64,000 nucleotides of DNA from Atherix ibis (Eukaryota; Arthropoda; Insecta; Diptera; Athericidae). A model generated the notes under the pieces. It was given only the letters and a program-made list of their open reading frames with translations, did no database searches and was not told where the DNA came from. Positions within the stretch are counted from its first letter, which is position 1. Every line of letters begins with the position of its first letter. The stretch spans positions 33,706,811 through 33,770,810 of the forward strand of contig OY282605.1 of the NCBI GenBank assembly GCA_958298945.1, read 5' to 3'. This document shows, piece by piece, positions 1-13,248 of the stretch. The position numbers and the translations under genes were made by a program.

Positions 1-960
<960 letters not shown>

Positions 961-968
961 TTAACTGT

Positions 969-2966
969 CTGAAAATAAGTAAAAAAAAAAATTCTAATTA
1001 AATTGGAAATTCTTAGAGTTATTTTGTGTGCATATTTATTGGCATAATAAAAAAATTAGATTTTTCTTCTATTAGAAAAGTGCAACAGTAAAAAATTTCT
1101 CTATTCCCTTTTTCTGATCCTTTATACTTTTCTAGAGGCAAGAATTTTTCTTTTATGCATTCATTGTGCATTCTTGTCGCCAAAGTATTTATTGTCCTTT
1201 ATCGCGTATAGTGCAATAGTTGCAAGACTATCGTCTGACTTGTTAAAAATTTCCTATTTAGTTTTTCACATCCGACTGACTTGGTTTTTTCTTGTGTGTG
1301 TGGTAAAATTCCGTCTGAGTTGTAGAAACTAGAGTTTTTTTCTGCATCGTATCTTATTTCTTTCTTGGGAATATATTTATTTTGTGCTCTAAAAGTGCTT
1401 GTCTGACCATTGAATCGTTTCCTGTAAGGTTAAACGTGTTTTTGTGTTCAAGAAAAATGATGTATTATTTTAAAGCAAGTACTCATAGTACATTTTAACA
1501 GGTCAATTTGTAAAAACTAACAAGAATAAAATCGTTTTCGAGTGTGGGAAATACCATATGACACATGGAAGAGGACTTGTTATTTTGCTGATAGCTATTT
1601 TTCGGTAGTGAATCATTCGAAAATGGAAAAATTCTCATTATTTTCATGAAAAATTCGTTTATCAAAAAATGTTTATCATTCGCTGATTCCGTATAGGAAT
1701 TATTAAGGCAGCCAGGAAAATTCCTTTTTTTTGGGCTTGTTTCGTAGAATAATTATTTTTCTTATTCCTTTATGATTTTACTGAAATATTTTATTAATAC
1801 TGGGCTGATAGTGATTGCAATGGCTTAAGTTATTGGCGGTGCTGAAAACACCACCAATGCCACAGCCACAACACCCTACACCACAAGCCAAAAGCCACGA
1901 AAAGCAAGTGAAATTGCTTTGTTGTCTGTTTTGGTTCTTCACGTTGGCTACACACAACTCTCAGGATGCAGAATACAAATTTAATATTGCCAGTGCACAA
2001 ATACATTTTCTATATATAAATTTTTTTTCCCATTTCTTATACGGTTTTTAACAAATTTTTTTTTTTATTTCCCTAATTTTCTTTTTTATTTTTACTTAAA
2101 GTTGTAGATTTTTTTGCAAGTTTCTACACCCCCCTACCCCTCTTAAGGTACCATGAACATTTAAAGGATTTTTTAAAAATAATATTTTATAAAAGGTATT
2201 TTTTAAAATAATTTTTTTCTATTTCAAGTGAAGAAAAATTGAAAATTTTTTTAGAGGAAAATCCATTTCGTAATTTTAAATTTTTACTTTTACTTAAGTA
2301 AAAAAAATATCCAAATTAATTTAACAAAATCTTTTAAAGTAATTTATTTATTAATTTAAAAAAAATGATATTGAACTTTTTTTTTTTTTTTTGGTATTTT
2401 TTATAAATTAGAACTTTTTGAAAAAAAACCAATTTGAAAAAAAAAAGTAAAAATTTTGGAAAATTGAATAAGAGATCTTCAAATTTTACTTTATTTAAAC
2501 TTTTTTTGAAAATTATTTGCTAAATAATGGAAAAACTAATCATTTTCAGTTAAGAAAGTTTTTTCTATTCCAGCTTTTCATTAAAGTGTTCAGTAAATTC
2601 TAATTTTCACTTAAACTCTTTTATAAATTGAGGTCTGAGTGTTAATTGAAAAAAAAAAATTAATTACACTAACGACAAGAATCACACACGTTTTAAGAAA
2701 TTTCATTTAAAAAATTTAAAAAAAAGCATAAAAATCTAAAAATCCAAATAGTAATTAACGTAAATCCAGCACGATTCGTTTGTATCACTTGGAATCCTTT
2801 TTTGCACATCCTTTTTTTTTATTAATAACACCATAAATTCCAAAGCTTATATAATTGAATTTTATAATATGAATCCACCTTTCTACTGTGAAAATAACTT
2901 TTTTACTTCTTTTCTTTTGGACTTAGACTAACGTACTTTTGTGAACACGATTAACTATTAACTAAC
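969..2966 (-). other. Leader intron of the actin gene
   Basis: On the minus strand a T-rich tract followed by ACTTATTTTCAG ends at 969, which is a strong 3' splice site 27 bases before the ATG. The matching 5' splice site is AAAG/GTTAGT at 2967/2966. The intron of about 2 kb holds AT-rich sequence with no recognisable gene. A large intron in the 5' leader is usual for fly actin genes and often carries muscle enhancers, but I cannot point to a specific element here. The splice pair is inferred from motifs; no transcript was available. Confidence 0.65.
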
Positions 2967-3037
2967 CTTTTAGTAGAATAGATTAAATCTGGCGATCGAT
3001 TTTAGTCCCTTGCCGACGGTTTGAATCAATGGCGAGT
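2967..3037 (-). other. Non-coding first exon of the actin gene
   Basis: This short exon of about 71 bases lies between the proposed initiator at 3037 and the donor AAAG/GTTAGT. It has no ATG on the minus strand that would compete with the start at 942. It is inferred from the spacing of TATA box, initiator and splice donor. Confidence 0.6.
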
Positions 3038-3069
3038 GAAATTCAAACTTTCATGATCAGACTTTTATA
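3037..3069 (-). promoter_or_regulatory. Core promoter of the actin gene (TATA box plus initiator)
   Basis: On the minus strand TATAAAAG occupies 3069-3062. The initiator-like hexamer TCACTC spans 3039-3034, which puts the start A at 3037, exactly 32 bases after the first T of the TATA box. Fly core promoters use TATA boxes about 30 bases upstream of a TCAKTY initiator, so the spacing fits. A good splice donor follows 71 bases later. Other TATA-like strings in the AT-rich intron lack this combination. Confidence 0.72.
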
Positions 3070-5904
3070 CTGCGGTATTTTGAATCGTAATAAGACATTA
3101 TCAAATGATGTTTGTAGTTGTGCAAAAAATGTTTGTTGTTGTATATGCAAATGCAGAGAATTTTTGTCGCGTATCAGTACTAAAATTGGCAAAGTGTTTG
3201 ATTTTTTTTGCCATCCAAATCGTCACTGATTGATTTGCTGTTGGCAATGCAGTCTAGAAATAGAAACAATCCTTAGAAGGATCGAATCATCGTATTCTGA
3301 GTGGAATATTACGAAGAGAATACATATTTCGTCATTGAATCAACTAGGGTCGGATCTTATTTTTCTCTTCATATCTCACACTTTGCTTTTATTTTGGACG
3401 TTTTTCATTTACAAAATTTATGATGGTAATTTTTTATTTTTGTTTTGTTACAGCAACACAACGCTAATGTGGAGGTAATTAGTATCTTTAAGAGTGATTA
3501 AGATGTGCGATTGAAAAAAATTCATTTAGGGTTGTCAGATCTACTCTCGGTTTAGTTAAAGATATTTGCAAATTTTATTCAAATTCTTTTTGATTAACAG
3601 TTAAGATAATATTACAGTGGTTATACTTGAAAAAATTTTATCATTTAAATATAAGTTCCTATACCTAAAAATGTTCCTTTAATAAAGAAAAAAAATTCTT
3701 TTTGTAAATTATTGATGAATCTAGAAAAAAAATTCATATCTGGCAACACTTTAGAATCAGAATAAAAATGTGTTTATTATGTGTAGGAATAAAAATACTT
3801 AAGAAGAAAACAAAATGAAAATTCCTTAGAAGCAAATCGACGATAGCATTTAATTACCAGATCTATCCAAGAGAGCATAATTGCGGAAAAAAAAGGACAA
3901 CAAAAACATTTAAGTTCTCAGACAAAAAATCAAATTGACAATCTTCGTATGGGTTCATATAGTCATAGTAGGAAAGATTCGGTTCGCGTCAACCACATCT
4001 GGCTAAGAAATCCGACGAAAAAACATGTGGTCTGGCGTTAGCCGATAAAAAATTTCTTCAGCCCCATATAGGGCGACATACACGTATAAACCAAACGCAG
4101 ACTCTATTTGTGACAATAATGCAAAGAAGCATCCCATCCCATCAACCAATTCAATTCTGATAAGATTTTTTTCCTTTATTTTTATCATCAGTCGACAAAA
4201 CGACGAACATAATCGAAACGTGGAATGATCACAGATCGCCAAACATCTTTTCCGATAGTCTTCAATAAAAAAAAAAAAAAAAATAAAAGTCTCCCAATCG
4301 ATCTTCTATACATTTTTGGCAATCGGAAAAGGTATCGGCGATCGGTAATAATCGATCTGATCTTGTGGCAGCAGCTAAGAATGAAAATCTTTCGAAAAAA
4401 TTACCTAAACAAGGTGAATTTAATTTTATCCCATTGAGATGTGCCACCATTAAAAATAATTAGTTGTTAATCTATTTTGATCGACATTGTTTATAACATT
4501 TCCTATTTTCGATAGTTGATTTTTTTCTAAAAAAAAAAAAAAAATACCACAGGAAACAAGAGATTCTGTTGCTGCTGCTTATTTGGATAGCGGTGGTATT
4601 CTTGGCAATTGGCGAAGTCTGAATAAAATTGACAAGCTGACGAGATCGTCATGCACAAATAAGGATATGGAAATGAAGTTTCCAAATTGTTACTAATCGA
4701 TGTGGTTTTGCTAAAATATCACATATGACAAATTGTTTTCATGAACTAAAATTAAAAATATTCGAATTAATTATTGCAAAGTTATTTTAACGTTATGTTT
4801 AACTATTTTTAGTATTTCCGATTATTATAAAAAAAACGGTGGAGAAAAGGATTTTTGATAATAAAATGTTTTAGGTCATATTCCAAAATTGCTTTCATTC
4901 TCTGTGCAGTAATTTTTGATTTTAAAAGAGAAACTTCATAAGTATTCCAAATAATTCTTTTTATTAATAATTATATAATTTAAGGTCAATTTATTATAAC
5001 CAAAAGAGTTGTGGGAGTAACGGAAAATAATATACTATGAAATTATACCAATAATATTAAATAATTCATACAAAACAAGTGGTAGCATTTTAAAATTTTT
5101 TTTTTATTTTTCATACAGGAACATTATTTTTGTGTTTTTTTTTTAGTTTTCATACAGGGATCGTGGGAAAGGGGGGTTTTTACCATAGTATAAAAAAATA
5201 TATATAATAAAAATTGTAAATATTATTTCAATAGGAAAAATAAAAAAATACTCTTGACAAGAGCATTATTGTTAAATTAAGTATTTCCTTAAATAAACTT
5301 AATTATTATAAAAATTATTCATTTTTTTATTTGGAAAATGTAACTCTGCCTTTTTAAAACTGTTGAATAAAAATATTACTTAGTATTTAATTTAATAAGA
5401 TAAAAACTTGCCATTTTATAATATAGTATAGATTAATTAAATACCAAATAATGCCATTTTTTTATAATTTTTTTTACAAATGTGCTAATTCTACCATAGC
5501 AATTTTTCTAAAAAAAATTTTTTAGTTCTACGATGAGGCTTATTTTTAACTCGTTGGATATATCCATAAGCAATATATAAGGCTCTAAAAATTTATAGAT
5601 AATTATAGAAATGCCTTTTTATAGAATAATTTTTTATGTGGTCCAAAGTTGAAAATTTTAGTTAAGACTATATGTCGTTTTAGGGAAATAGCACTACAAC
5701 CCAGATAATATTATCAATTTTGGTTTTATTGTGCGTAAAGTTCCCAGAACGTGTAATTTCGAGTTTTAAAGTCATTTCTCATAAAATGTAAATTCTTAAC
5801 ATCATGACAACTCGAACTTAGTACTGCTAAAACAATAAAACTGATTTAAATTTCAAAACTTTTCGTTGAAAAAAATTTCAAAAAAAGTTTTTAATTAAAC
5901 AAAT
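3070..5904. other. AT-rich intergenic DNA upstream of actin
   Basis: No coding gene is visible. The stretch directly behind the TATA box is expected to hold upstream regulatory sequence for actin. The open frames on either strand are short, overlap each other and have no recognisable domains. Confidence 0.6.
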
Positions 5905-6420
5905 TTCCAGTAAAAAAATTTCCATTAAAAAATTTCCAGCAAAAAATATGTCCAGTACAAAAATGTCAGTAAAAAAATTTTCAGTAAAAAGTTTATATTA
6001 AAAAAAATTTTCTTTAAAAATTTGCGGTAAAAATTTTCAGTAAAAATGTTCAGTAAAAATGTTCAGTAAAAATGTTCAGTAAAAATGTTCAGTAAAAATT
6101 TTCAGTAAAAATGTTCAGCAAAAATTTGCAGTAAAAATGTGCAGTAAAAATTTGCGTAAAAATTTGCGTAAACATTTGCAGTAATAATTTGCATAAACAT
6201 TTGCGGTAAAAATTTGCAGTAAAAATGTTCAGTAAAAATGTTCAGTAAAAATGTTCAGTGAAAATGTTCAGTAAAAATTGTCAGTAAAAATTGTCAGTAA
6301 AAATTGTCAGTAAAAATTGTCAGTAAAAATTTTCAGTAAAAATTTTCAGTAAAAATTTTCAGTAAAAATTTTCAGTACAAATTTTCAGTAAAAATTGTCA
6401 GTAAAAATGTTCCTATAAAA
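5905..6420. repeat. CAGTAAAAATGTT minisatellite, first array
   Basis: About 40 imperfect copies of a 12-13-bp unit, core CAGTAAAAAT followed by a variable spacer (GTT, TTT, TTG, TGT). Variants are clustered: a run of GTTCAG units near 6036-6100, TTGCAG or TTGCG units near 6110-6215, and TTGTCAG then TTTTCAG units near 6275-6370. This is the pattern expected from local expansion by slippage or unequal exchange. The same core recurs at 56.9-58.7 and 60.3-62.5 kb. Confidence 0.9.
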
Positions 6421-8747
6421 TGTTGCTCACTTCGCACTTATCTTTACTCTATATGGGGCTCCGAAAACCCACAAGTACCTACAGAGAAGAATTTGTACCT
6501 GCTGAAAATTTTGTGTAAATTTTGGGTACATGAAGGTGACACCGTATCATATGATAATCAATTCTTTTTAGTTAGTATTTGAGGATTTTAATCGAGACCA
6601 TATATAGTTTTAACAAAACGACACCACAAGCCACAAAATATTTTGACATTATTGGGTGGAAAGTTCCCAGAACAAAATATTTGGTGCCGTTGGACTTCTT
6701 TTTGTAGGAATAGATAAAAAATTATACTATTGTAGATAATCTTTTAATTTTAGAAAATTTGAAGACGCATATCGGCAAAATTGGATTTTTCTTCATTATG
6801 AATTCTTGAAAAAAATTATTTAAAAATCACTTAAAATAAATTAAGTACTTTCTGATTTTGAAAAATACCTAAAGAAAAAAATTTTTTCTTATGGTATTCA
6901 TACAATTTTGAGTTCAAATCCAGCTAGTAAAATAAACGGGCTGCACTATAATTGTCGCCAAAATGCCTGATTTATTTTGGGCTCAGTACAAATGCTACTA
7001 GAAAAGACCATCTTGATCTTAAAAGTACCATCAATTTTTTGTTGTTGATAATTTCTATAAAAACTGATTTATTATGTTAACTATTTTTTTGAATATTTTT
7101 TTTTTAATTACAAAAAATTCAGCTAATCCCTACCAGAAACTTTTCAAACCTATACAAATCAATTAGGTTGATTTGTATTTTGGCAAGCGTTAATTATTTT
7201 GTTAATTTGTTGATAAAGTATGCCAAAAGTCATTGATTATGTCAATTGCAAATGTAAAATTTAAAATAGTTTCGCCGAATTTAAAATTAGGCATTTATCT
7301 AATAATTATTTTATAAGGCAAACCAATTTTATTATAATTTAATTAAATCGAATTATCCAGTTGATTTTTTTAGAAAACTTGATTTGGCTTTATGGAAAAT
7401 CTATAGAATTTTTTCATATCATATTGATAAGGGAAAAATAAATTTCCTCCCCTTTTTATTTAGGAACATTACCAGAAAATTCACATTTTCCCTAATTTTC
7501 CACTATAAATTTATGTTATCCAATAAATATCTTAACTGGTTTATCTTAAATATTTTATCAGACATTTTATGTCCTTGCAAAATATTAAATTTAGAACTGT
7601 ACGGTTCGGTGTGTGCACAAAATTGAGAAGACTTCTGCATGGTTAGTTGTAGAAAAGTATTTAAAAATAAATATATTCCTGTAAGCATTTCTTATTGCAT
7701 TAGTTGGCGTAGAAGAGAATAAGGGTTGGCTTTTGTATTTTTAAGGAAGCCCAGAGGATTTTCTATAGTAAAATGTTCCGTAATGAAAGCAATTTTCATT
7801 GCATCGTGAAGACGAGGGAAAATCCATGCAGTACCTAAAAATATAGATAAGACTGCACACAAGTCTGTAGAAGGGTGACAAAATTATAAGGTGAAAGGCA
7901 GGGGAGCTAACTGCAGTATTCAAGATGGAAACTAAGAAACTAAAGATGTCTTTAACGTTTAAATTACGAATACTTGCTGCATAAAAACCGTAATTTCACG
8001 CACTGTCAAGCGGCCGAATAAAAGAGCAGCAATCAAAAAGGACAACAGACTGCCGTACAAATCCTCCATGAAAATCAAATTTTTCACATTATATACTATA
8101 GTCCTGTATGTACACATGCATACACAAATGTATATGTGTACATGTGTGAATATGCCATTTCCGTTTTTCCTTGTTTGCGCGTTGAGTTTCGGGGAAGGAG
8201 GCGATACGTAAACGAGTATCTGAATATACCTCAAGTCAATCAGTGAATAAAAAAATCCGACTTTTTGTCAAATCTGAAGAGGATATTTTTTGCAAGCTTG
8301 CGACAAGGATAAAAGGCGTATCACAATAATATGCATTGATTCGGAAACGAAATGCTCCGTCGGTGGCAATTTCATGCGTACGTGAATTTTTGGCAATTTC
8401 AGTCGAACGCAATGCCTGCTTCGATTCTGTAGATTTTTCTGTTCTGCAAATGATAACCAATAACATGGAAATATTCCTTCTAAATGCCTATATTGATTTT
8501 TCAATAAATATTTACCTATATACCTATAAGTGTGATTTGATTGAAAATAGTTTTTGAGTTTATAGATTGTTGAACAGAGTCTTTGGAAAATTATAGAAAA
8601 ACAATTTTTGCACAGGAAGGTATTTTTTTTAGTTCGAAAATGGTTGATAGTATTTGTTACGAATGCACAATCAAAAAAATTGCCAAATAATAAAAATTGA
8701 TCAAAAATTAAACTTTTTTTTCGATTTGTACTTAATTTAACAGCATT
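6421..8747. other. AT-rich intergenic DNA, nothing recognised
   Basis: I see no coding gene. A less AT-rich patch at about 8236-8470 is open on both strands in several frames, but none of the translations resembles a known family. The right end is the flank of the mariner that begins at 8750. Confidence 0.5.
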
Positions 8748-8749
8748 TA

Positions 8750-9538
8750 CGAGGTCTGTTCCAAAAGTATCGCGAATTTTGTGTTTTTTCAAAAATTATT
8801 TATTTATTCATGAATATCTGTTTTGTCCCCTTCAAAGTAATCCCCAACAGATATTATACACTTGTGCCAACGTTTTTTCCAATCATCGAAGCATTTCAAA
8901 AAATCATTTGTTGGAATCTTGTTCAGCTCTTCCTTCGATGCCGTCTTTATCTCCTCAATCGTAGCGTAGCGTCATCTTTTCATGGGACACTTCAGTTTCG
9001 GAACAAGAAAAAGTCACAGGGGGCCAGATCTGGGGAATACGGTGGCTGCGGCTTTAATAGTGTGTTGTTTTTGGCCAAAAATGGCAAAAGCCAATTTTTG
9101 TTCTTCCACAAATCCTGGCGTTTCTGGCAGATTGCTTGGCGCAGCTTGCACATAACTTGCAGGTAATATTTCTTATTGATCGTTCTACGCTGTGGCAAGA
9201 ATTCATAATTGGCTCATGCGGTAGCTTACATTGGAATGATTGAGCTTTTGTTTCCACGTCATAACCATAAACCCATGATTCCTCACGAGTTATGACCCTC
9301 TGGAGCAAATTTGGGTCATCGCGGACAGAGTCCAACAGCTCCTTAGAAATGTTAATGCGATGCTGTTTTTGGTCGAAATTGAGCAAAAATCGAAGACGAG
9401 CCAAAACACGTGCAAGCAAAGCAGCTTTCAAAAACTAACTGAACATTCCAAGTGGCTGAACTTGTCGGCATAAGTGAGAGACATGAGTACCAATATAACG
9501 GAAATTAAAAATTCGCGATACTTTTTGAACAGACCTCG
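8750..9538 (-). mobile_element. Mariner (DD34D) with internal deletions
   Basis: The element is bounded by TA dinucleotides (8748-8749 and 9539-9540) and by near-perfect inverted repeats of about 30 bp that start CGAGGTCTGTTC. The transposase relic is on the minus strand. It keeps FDQKQHRINIS, then RVITREESWVYGYDVETKAQ, where the first catalytic motif GDESW has become REESW. It ends with PPYSPDLAPCDFFLF around the third catalytic Asp. The block with the second Asp (HHDNAPAHTS in relatives) is deleted between NKNWLLP and FLAKNNT, and the helix-turn-helix N-terminus is gone. At 789 bp it is about 500 bp shorter than a complete mariner. It cannot encode a working transposase but could have been mobilised in trans. 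The element at 54.1 kb belongs to the same family. Confidence 0.93.
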
Positions 9539-9614
9539 TATTTTGGATTTTCGGAGTTATTTTTATTAGGAGTTGGGTTAATCAGTAATCTTAGTTTTTA
9601 TTAAGCTTTTCCGA

Positions 9615-11130
9615 TATTAGTTGAATTCGCAGAAATAAACCATTACGAACTCTTAGAAGTTGTTTCCCCCGACATAAGGATGGATGATTCCGCATTTTTT
9701 TAAACCATAAAATTATGGACCGCTACCAAGACCGCTCGGTTGTACGATTGTATAAATGTGGAAGACCGTGAACGAAAAGACTGCAGTTGTAATATTTGTA
9801 CTTCCAGAAGACGAACCAGGTCCTGCCATATATTTTTTGAAAACTTGGGTACTCAGAACAAGCTATAGCGAACTCTTACCTACGTTCGAAAAGTGGATTC
9901 TATAAGTAATTGTTGGCACCATATACGCAGATGGTCAATTCCGCAGCCTGTTTAAGCACAGAATAATGAACCGCTACCAAGACCTCCCAGTTGTGGCTAA
10001 AATCAATTCAATACCCTACGAAGAGACGGGCACCAAATCCGTATGGATGAGAAAGACCCTGAATGATAAGACTACAGTGGTCTTATTTATGGTCCAGAAA
10101 AAAAGGTGAGCACTGTCTTTGGTGTTGTAATGGACGCTAAGGACATGCTAACATTGGTGAACTGGAATATTGCGATACGAAACCGCAACACCTAGAATTT
10201 TTTTGAGTCTTGCCAGTCCCCATGTATTTATCGGACAGTTTCTCTCTCAGAAAAAACCATTGCGGACTTTTAGTCGGATTCGAGAGAATGATTCTCCCAA
10301 AATTTCTCGGCCCTATATAAGAAGACAGATGTTTCTATAGCCCCCTAAATAATAGATAAGGTAGCGCTAGTAAAATTGCCCTATTTATGGTCAGGAAAAC
10401 CCTACATAGAGAGTCTATAATAGCGTTATTTATGGTCCAAGATACAAGGGAGATATAGCAATGGCGTTAGCCAGGAAAAATAAATAGACATGCTGCGATT
10501 TGTGAACTGGAAGACTACGATGCCAAACCCGGACGTCTAGTATTTTTTGAGTCCTGCTAGTCCTCATGTATGCCTTCGAAAGTTGGGCTCACAGAAAAAT
10601 CCACTACGAACTCTTAGCCGCGTTCGAGAGGATGATTCTCCCAAAATTTCTTGACCCTCTATGAGAGGATAGGGTAGCGTCTATCTAGACTCTAGCCGCA
10701 TTTGAGTCTATAGTAACATTATTTATGGTCCAAGATACAAGAGAGACCCTGTCTTAGCCAGGATGCTTAAGACATGGCGAGATTGGTGAACTGGAAGACC
10801 GTGCTGCCAAACCCGGACGTCTGATATTTTTTGAGTCTTGCTAGTCATCATATACGCTTTCGAAATTTGGGCTCCCAGAAAAATTCATAGCAGACTCTTA
10901 ACCGCGTTTGAGAAAATTATTCTTCAGAAATCATGGAACGCTAACTCATCCACTCGGTTGTGGCTAAGATAAATTTAATAGCCTGAACAGAGAGTCTGAA
11001 ATAGAATTTTCCATTATCACAGAAGACAAGACAGAACCTTTCTCGTTTTCTGTGACTATAAAAAAGTATTAATCTAGAAGACCATGCTACGAAGCCGTGA
11101 CTTTGAACTTTTTTGTTGCAGCCGGCCTAG
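9615..11130. repeat. Decayed long tandem repeat, units about 220-380 bp
   Basis: A marker block (cagaaaaa..cca..gcgaactctta..cg.gttcgaga) recurs near 9635, 9852, 10234, 10587 and 10870. Other blocks recur in the same order: GGTGAACTGGAA, CCAAACCCGGACGTCT (10.53 and 10.81 kb), TTTTTTGAGTCYTGCTAGTC, and ACCGCTACCAAGACC (9.72 and 9.97 kb). Spacing of the marker varies between about 215 and 380 bp, so copies have gained indels. No reading frame is kept between units and no protein family is recognised, which favours an old satellite-like repeat over a gene. Confidence 0.7.
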
Positions 11131-12510
11131 ACCAGACCCACGGTTGTCACACTTTTGATAACGATAAATATATTACCATCGGATTAATTGACGTTGGTCT
11201 TAAGTGGGGTTTGATGGCCTAGGTTTCTTTGCACCCAGATTTGCATGAGGGATCACTGACCTCATCTAATTTATACCTAGAAAATTAAGGTTGATCTAGA
11301 ATATATCTAGAGCAAAATTTTAGCTTCATGGCGTCAAAAGGGATCCTTGCCCATTAAAGATCATTGATCTTGGTTTAGCTTTATCAAATACGATCACAAG
11401 TTACCTGATACTACATCAACATAGACGATCATTGACCTTTATTATTCTAGTTGATTTAAGAGTAGCCTAGTTGATCAACAGTTCTTCACGTTAAAATTTT
11501 TTATTTTTTTGTATCTAGTTTTGATTTATTAAAAATTACAAAAATAACTGGCGGCTTTGCATTTTACAAGCATGTCCACTTTTAAGGGTTCAGCTACCTT
11601 TACTTGCTTGTTCTTAACATAAAGAGCAATTTATTTATTATGATTGTGTGCCGATTTGTGATATCCAGAAAAATTCTATGGACCTTGATTAAAAGTTAAA
11701 AGTGATATCCAATAACGCACAGAAAATTATGTTTGTTACCTTTTTCTTTACCCAGTCGCAAAGGAGTACCTTCTCATTTATCGAGTAGGAAAACTTCAAA
11801 AATTCTATATTCATCAAATTTGATAGCATTCACCCATACCAACCTTGCTAGGTAAATAACTTTTAGTTCAATCAATTAATGGTAGACTCTTCAAACATTA
11901 TATCATAATAAATTTATTATAATTTTAATACCAAACACATATGCCATAATAAATCTCCTATAATTTCCATATAGCATTAAAAAATATCCAGCAACTAAAA
12001 ATTGTCTAGATGCAATTTTATAGAAATATTTACATAACAAAAATAATTATTGCTCGCAATAATGTTTAATTATAGATTACCTTGTCCTGTTTGATAATAA
12101 ACATAATATGACTAAAATGAATAATGTTGGAAATTTACCAAAATCAGGTAAATAATTTTACCAATAATTTAATTACATATAAACTACAAATCAGTTAATA
12201 CGACTATGACAGATGTATTTTGTTTTGTCTGGATCATATTGCAAATACGTAGTTAAAAAGTCAATTAATGAAATTCTATCATTTGATTTGAATTAATTAT
12301 GAAAATATAAAATCGTCATCAAATTTTGTTTAAAGTGTTTTTGTTATAATATATTTTTATTTGACTCCGTTAATCTGACCTGTTCTTTTATAACTTATAG
12401 TAAAATTATTAAATAATATTTAAAATATAAGAAAATGAAGCAGAGACATTTAGAGCAACGATGTGACATTAATTTTTTTTTCAGTGGCATAAAGCTTTCT
12501 TAATCAAAAT
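11131..12510. other. Intergenic DNA, nothing recognised
   Basis: AT-rich sequence without a supported gene. Several GATCATTGATCTT or GATCATTGACCTT strings occur around 11.36-11.45 kb, but they do not form a regular array. Confidence 0.5.
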
Positions 12511-12515
12511 CTAAT

Positions 12516-12569
12516 AAAAATATGGAACGAGTAAGGCTTCTTGTAAGGTCGGATCATCGATTAAAATTG
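12516..12569 (+). pseudogene. Mariner transposase helix-turn-helix relic
   Basis: The plus strand translates as KNMERVRLLVRSDHRLKLKL. Mariner transposases have a conserved stretch of the type VxxLVRSDRRLT between their two helix-turn-helix subdomains, and the match is good over about 14 residues. Nothing else of the transposase is recognisable in the flanks, so this is a small relic. The AT-rich duplicated piece just downstream (GATTAAAATTGAAGCTT twice) suggests local slippage. Confidence 0.5.
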
Positions 12570-12599
12570 AAGCTTCTTAAAAGGATTAAAATTGAAGCT

Positions 12600-13245
12600 T
12601 TTTTCTATACTTATTGATTGGTTTCGATTCTATTCAACAATAAATTGATCCATTGGTCAAGAGGTATTAAAACACTATCTGATGTTCCTCAGGGAAGTTT
12701 GCTTGCTCCTTTCCTTTTTTTTCTCTTACAATTGATGATATTTAAAGCTAATTAAGCTCTGTAAAATTCTAATTTATGTTAGAAAAATGTGAGGTTATGA
12801 CATTTACTAAAGGTCCCGATTCTAAAACTTTTACCTATAATTTTTTGGGAACTAATTAAAATTTATCTAATCTACTACGCTTCTGACTTAGAGATCAAAC
12901 TGGTTAAGAAACTCAAATTTATTCCCCTTGCAAACTTTATTGTTTCCAAAAGTGGTCAATTTTTAGGATTTGGAAAGCATTGGTCAAGTATAAATACCTC
13001 GGTACCTTGATTTTGCTCCTTAGTTAGACCAACAATGAAGTTTTATTATACCAGATTTGAGCTTCATCCACCAACTATTAAATGTCATCTTTTCTAGATG
13101 AAATTGTGGATTATATGAAAGGAATTTGATCTTACTACTGCTATGGACTCATTAAAAAGGTTACCATTTTTCTCATTTGTAGGTCGCCAAAAAAATGATG
13201 TTTATTTGCTGGATCGTCTAAAACTAAAATTACACCGTGCGTCTA
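12600..13245 (+). mobile_element. LINE reverse transcriptase fragment
   Basis: The plus strand encodes degraded pieces of a non-LTR reverse transcriptase. At 12,640-12,720 NNKLIHWSRGIKTLS is followed by DVPQGSLLAPFLF, the conserved (S)GVPQGSxLGPLLF motif. At about 12,780-12,850 LEKCEVMTFTKGPDSKTF matches the region after the active-site YADD box of such elements, and VKYKYLGTLI follows near 12,985. The YADD box itself is missing because the intervening segment is deleted. Stops and frameshifts abound. The clade is uncertain (Jockey or CR1-like). A DD41D element inserted directly at its right end. Confidence 0.75.
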
Positions 13246-13248
13246 ATA

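Noticed and set aside
3029..3229. Plus-strand open frame of 66 codons with many Cys
   Set aside because: It overlaps the actin core promoter in antisense and has no known relatives; chance frame.
3532..3750. Possible small MITE with ends like GTTGTCAGAT and ATCTGGCAAC
   Set aside because: The inverted ends match over only about ten bases with a mismatch, and no target duplication is visible.
4803..4812. CTATTTTTAG as a MEF2 site for the actin gene
   Set aside because: The degenerate MEF2 consensus is expected about once per kilobase in sequence this rich in A and T, so a single match carries no weight.
5905..6420. CRISPR-like array of short repeats
   Set aside because: Units are contiguous without unique spacers of constant length, no cas genes are present, and the context is an insect genome.
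8268..8792. Minus-strand frame of 174 codons
   Set aside because: It begins within the terminal repeat of a mariner and runs into AT-rich flank; composition and lack of domains suggest chance.
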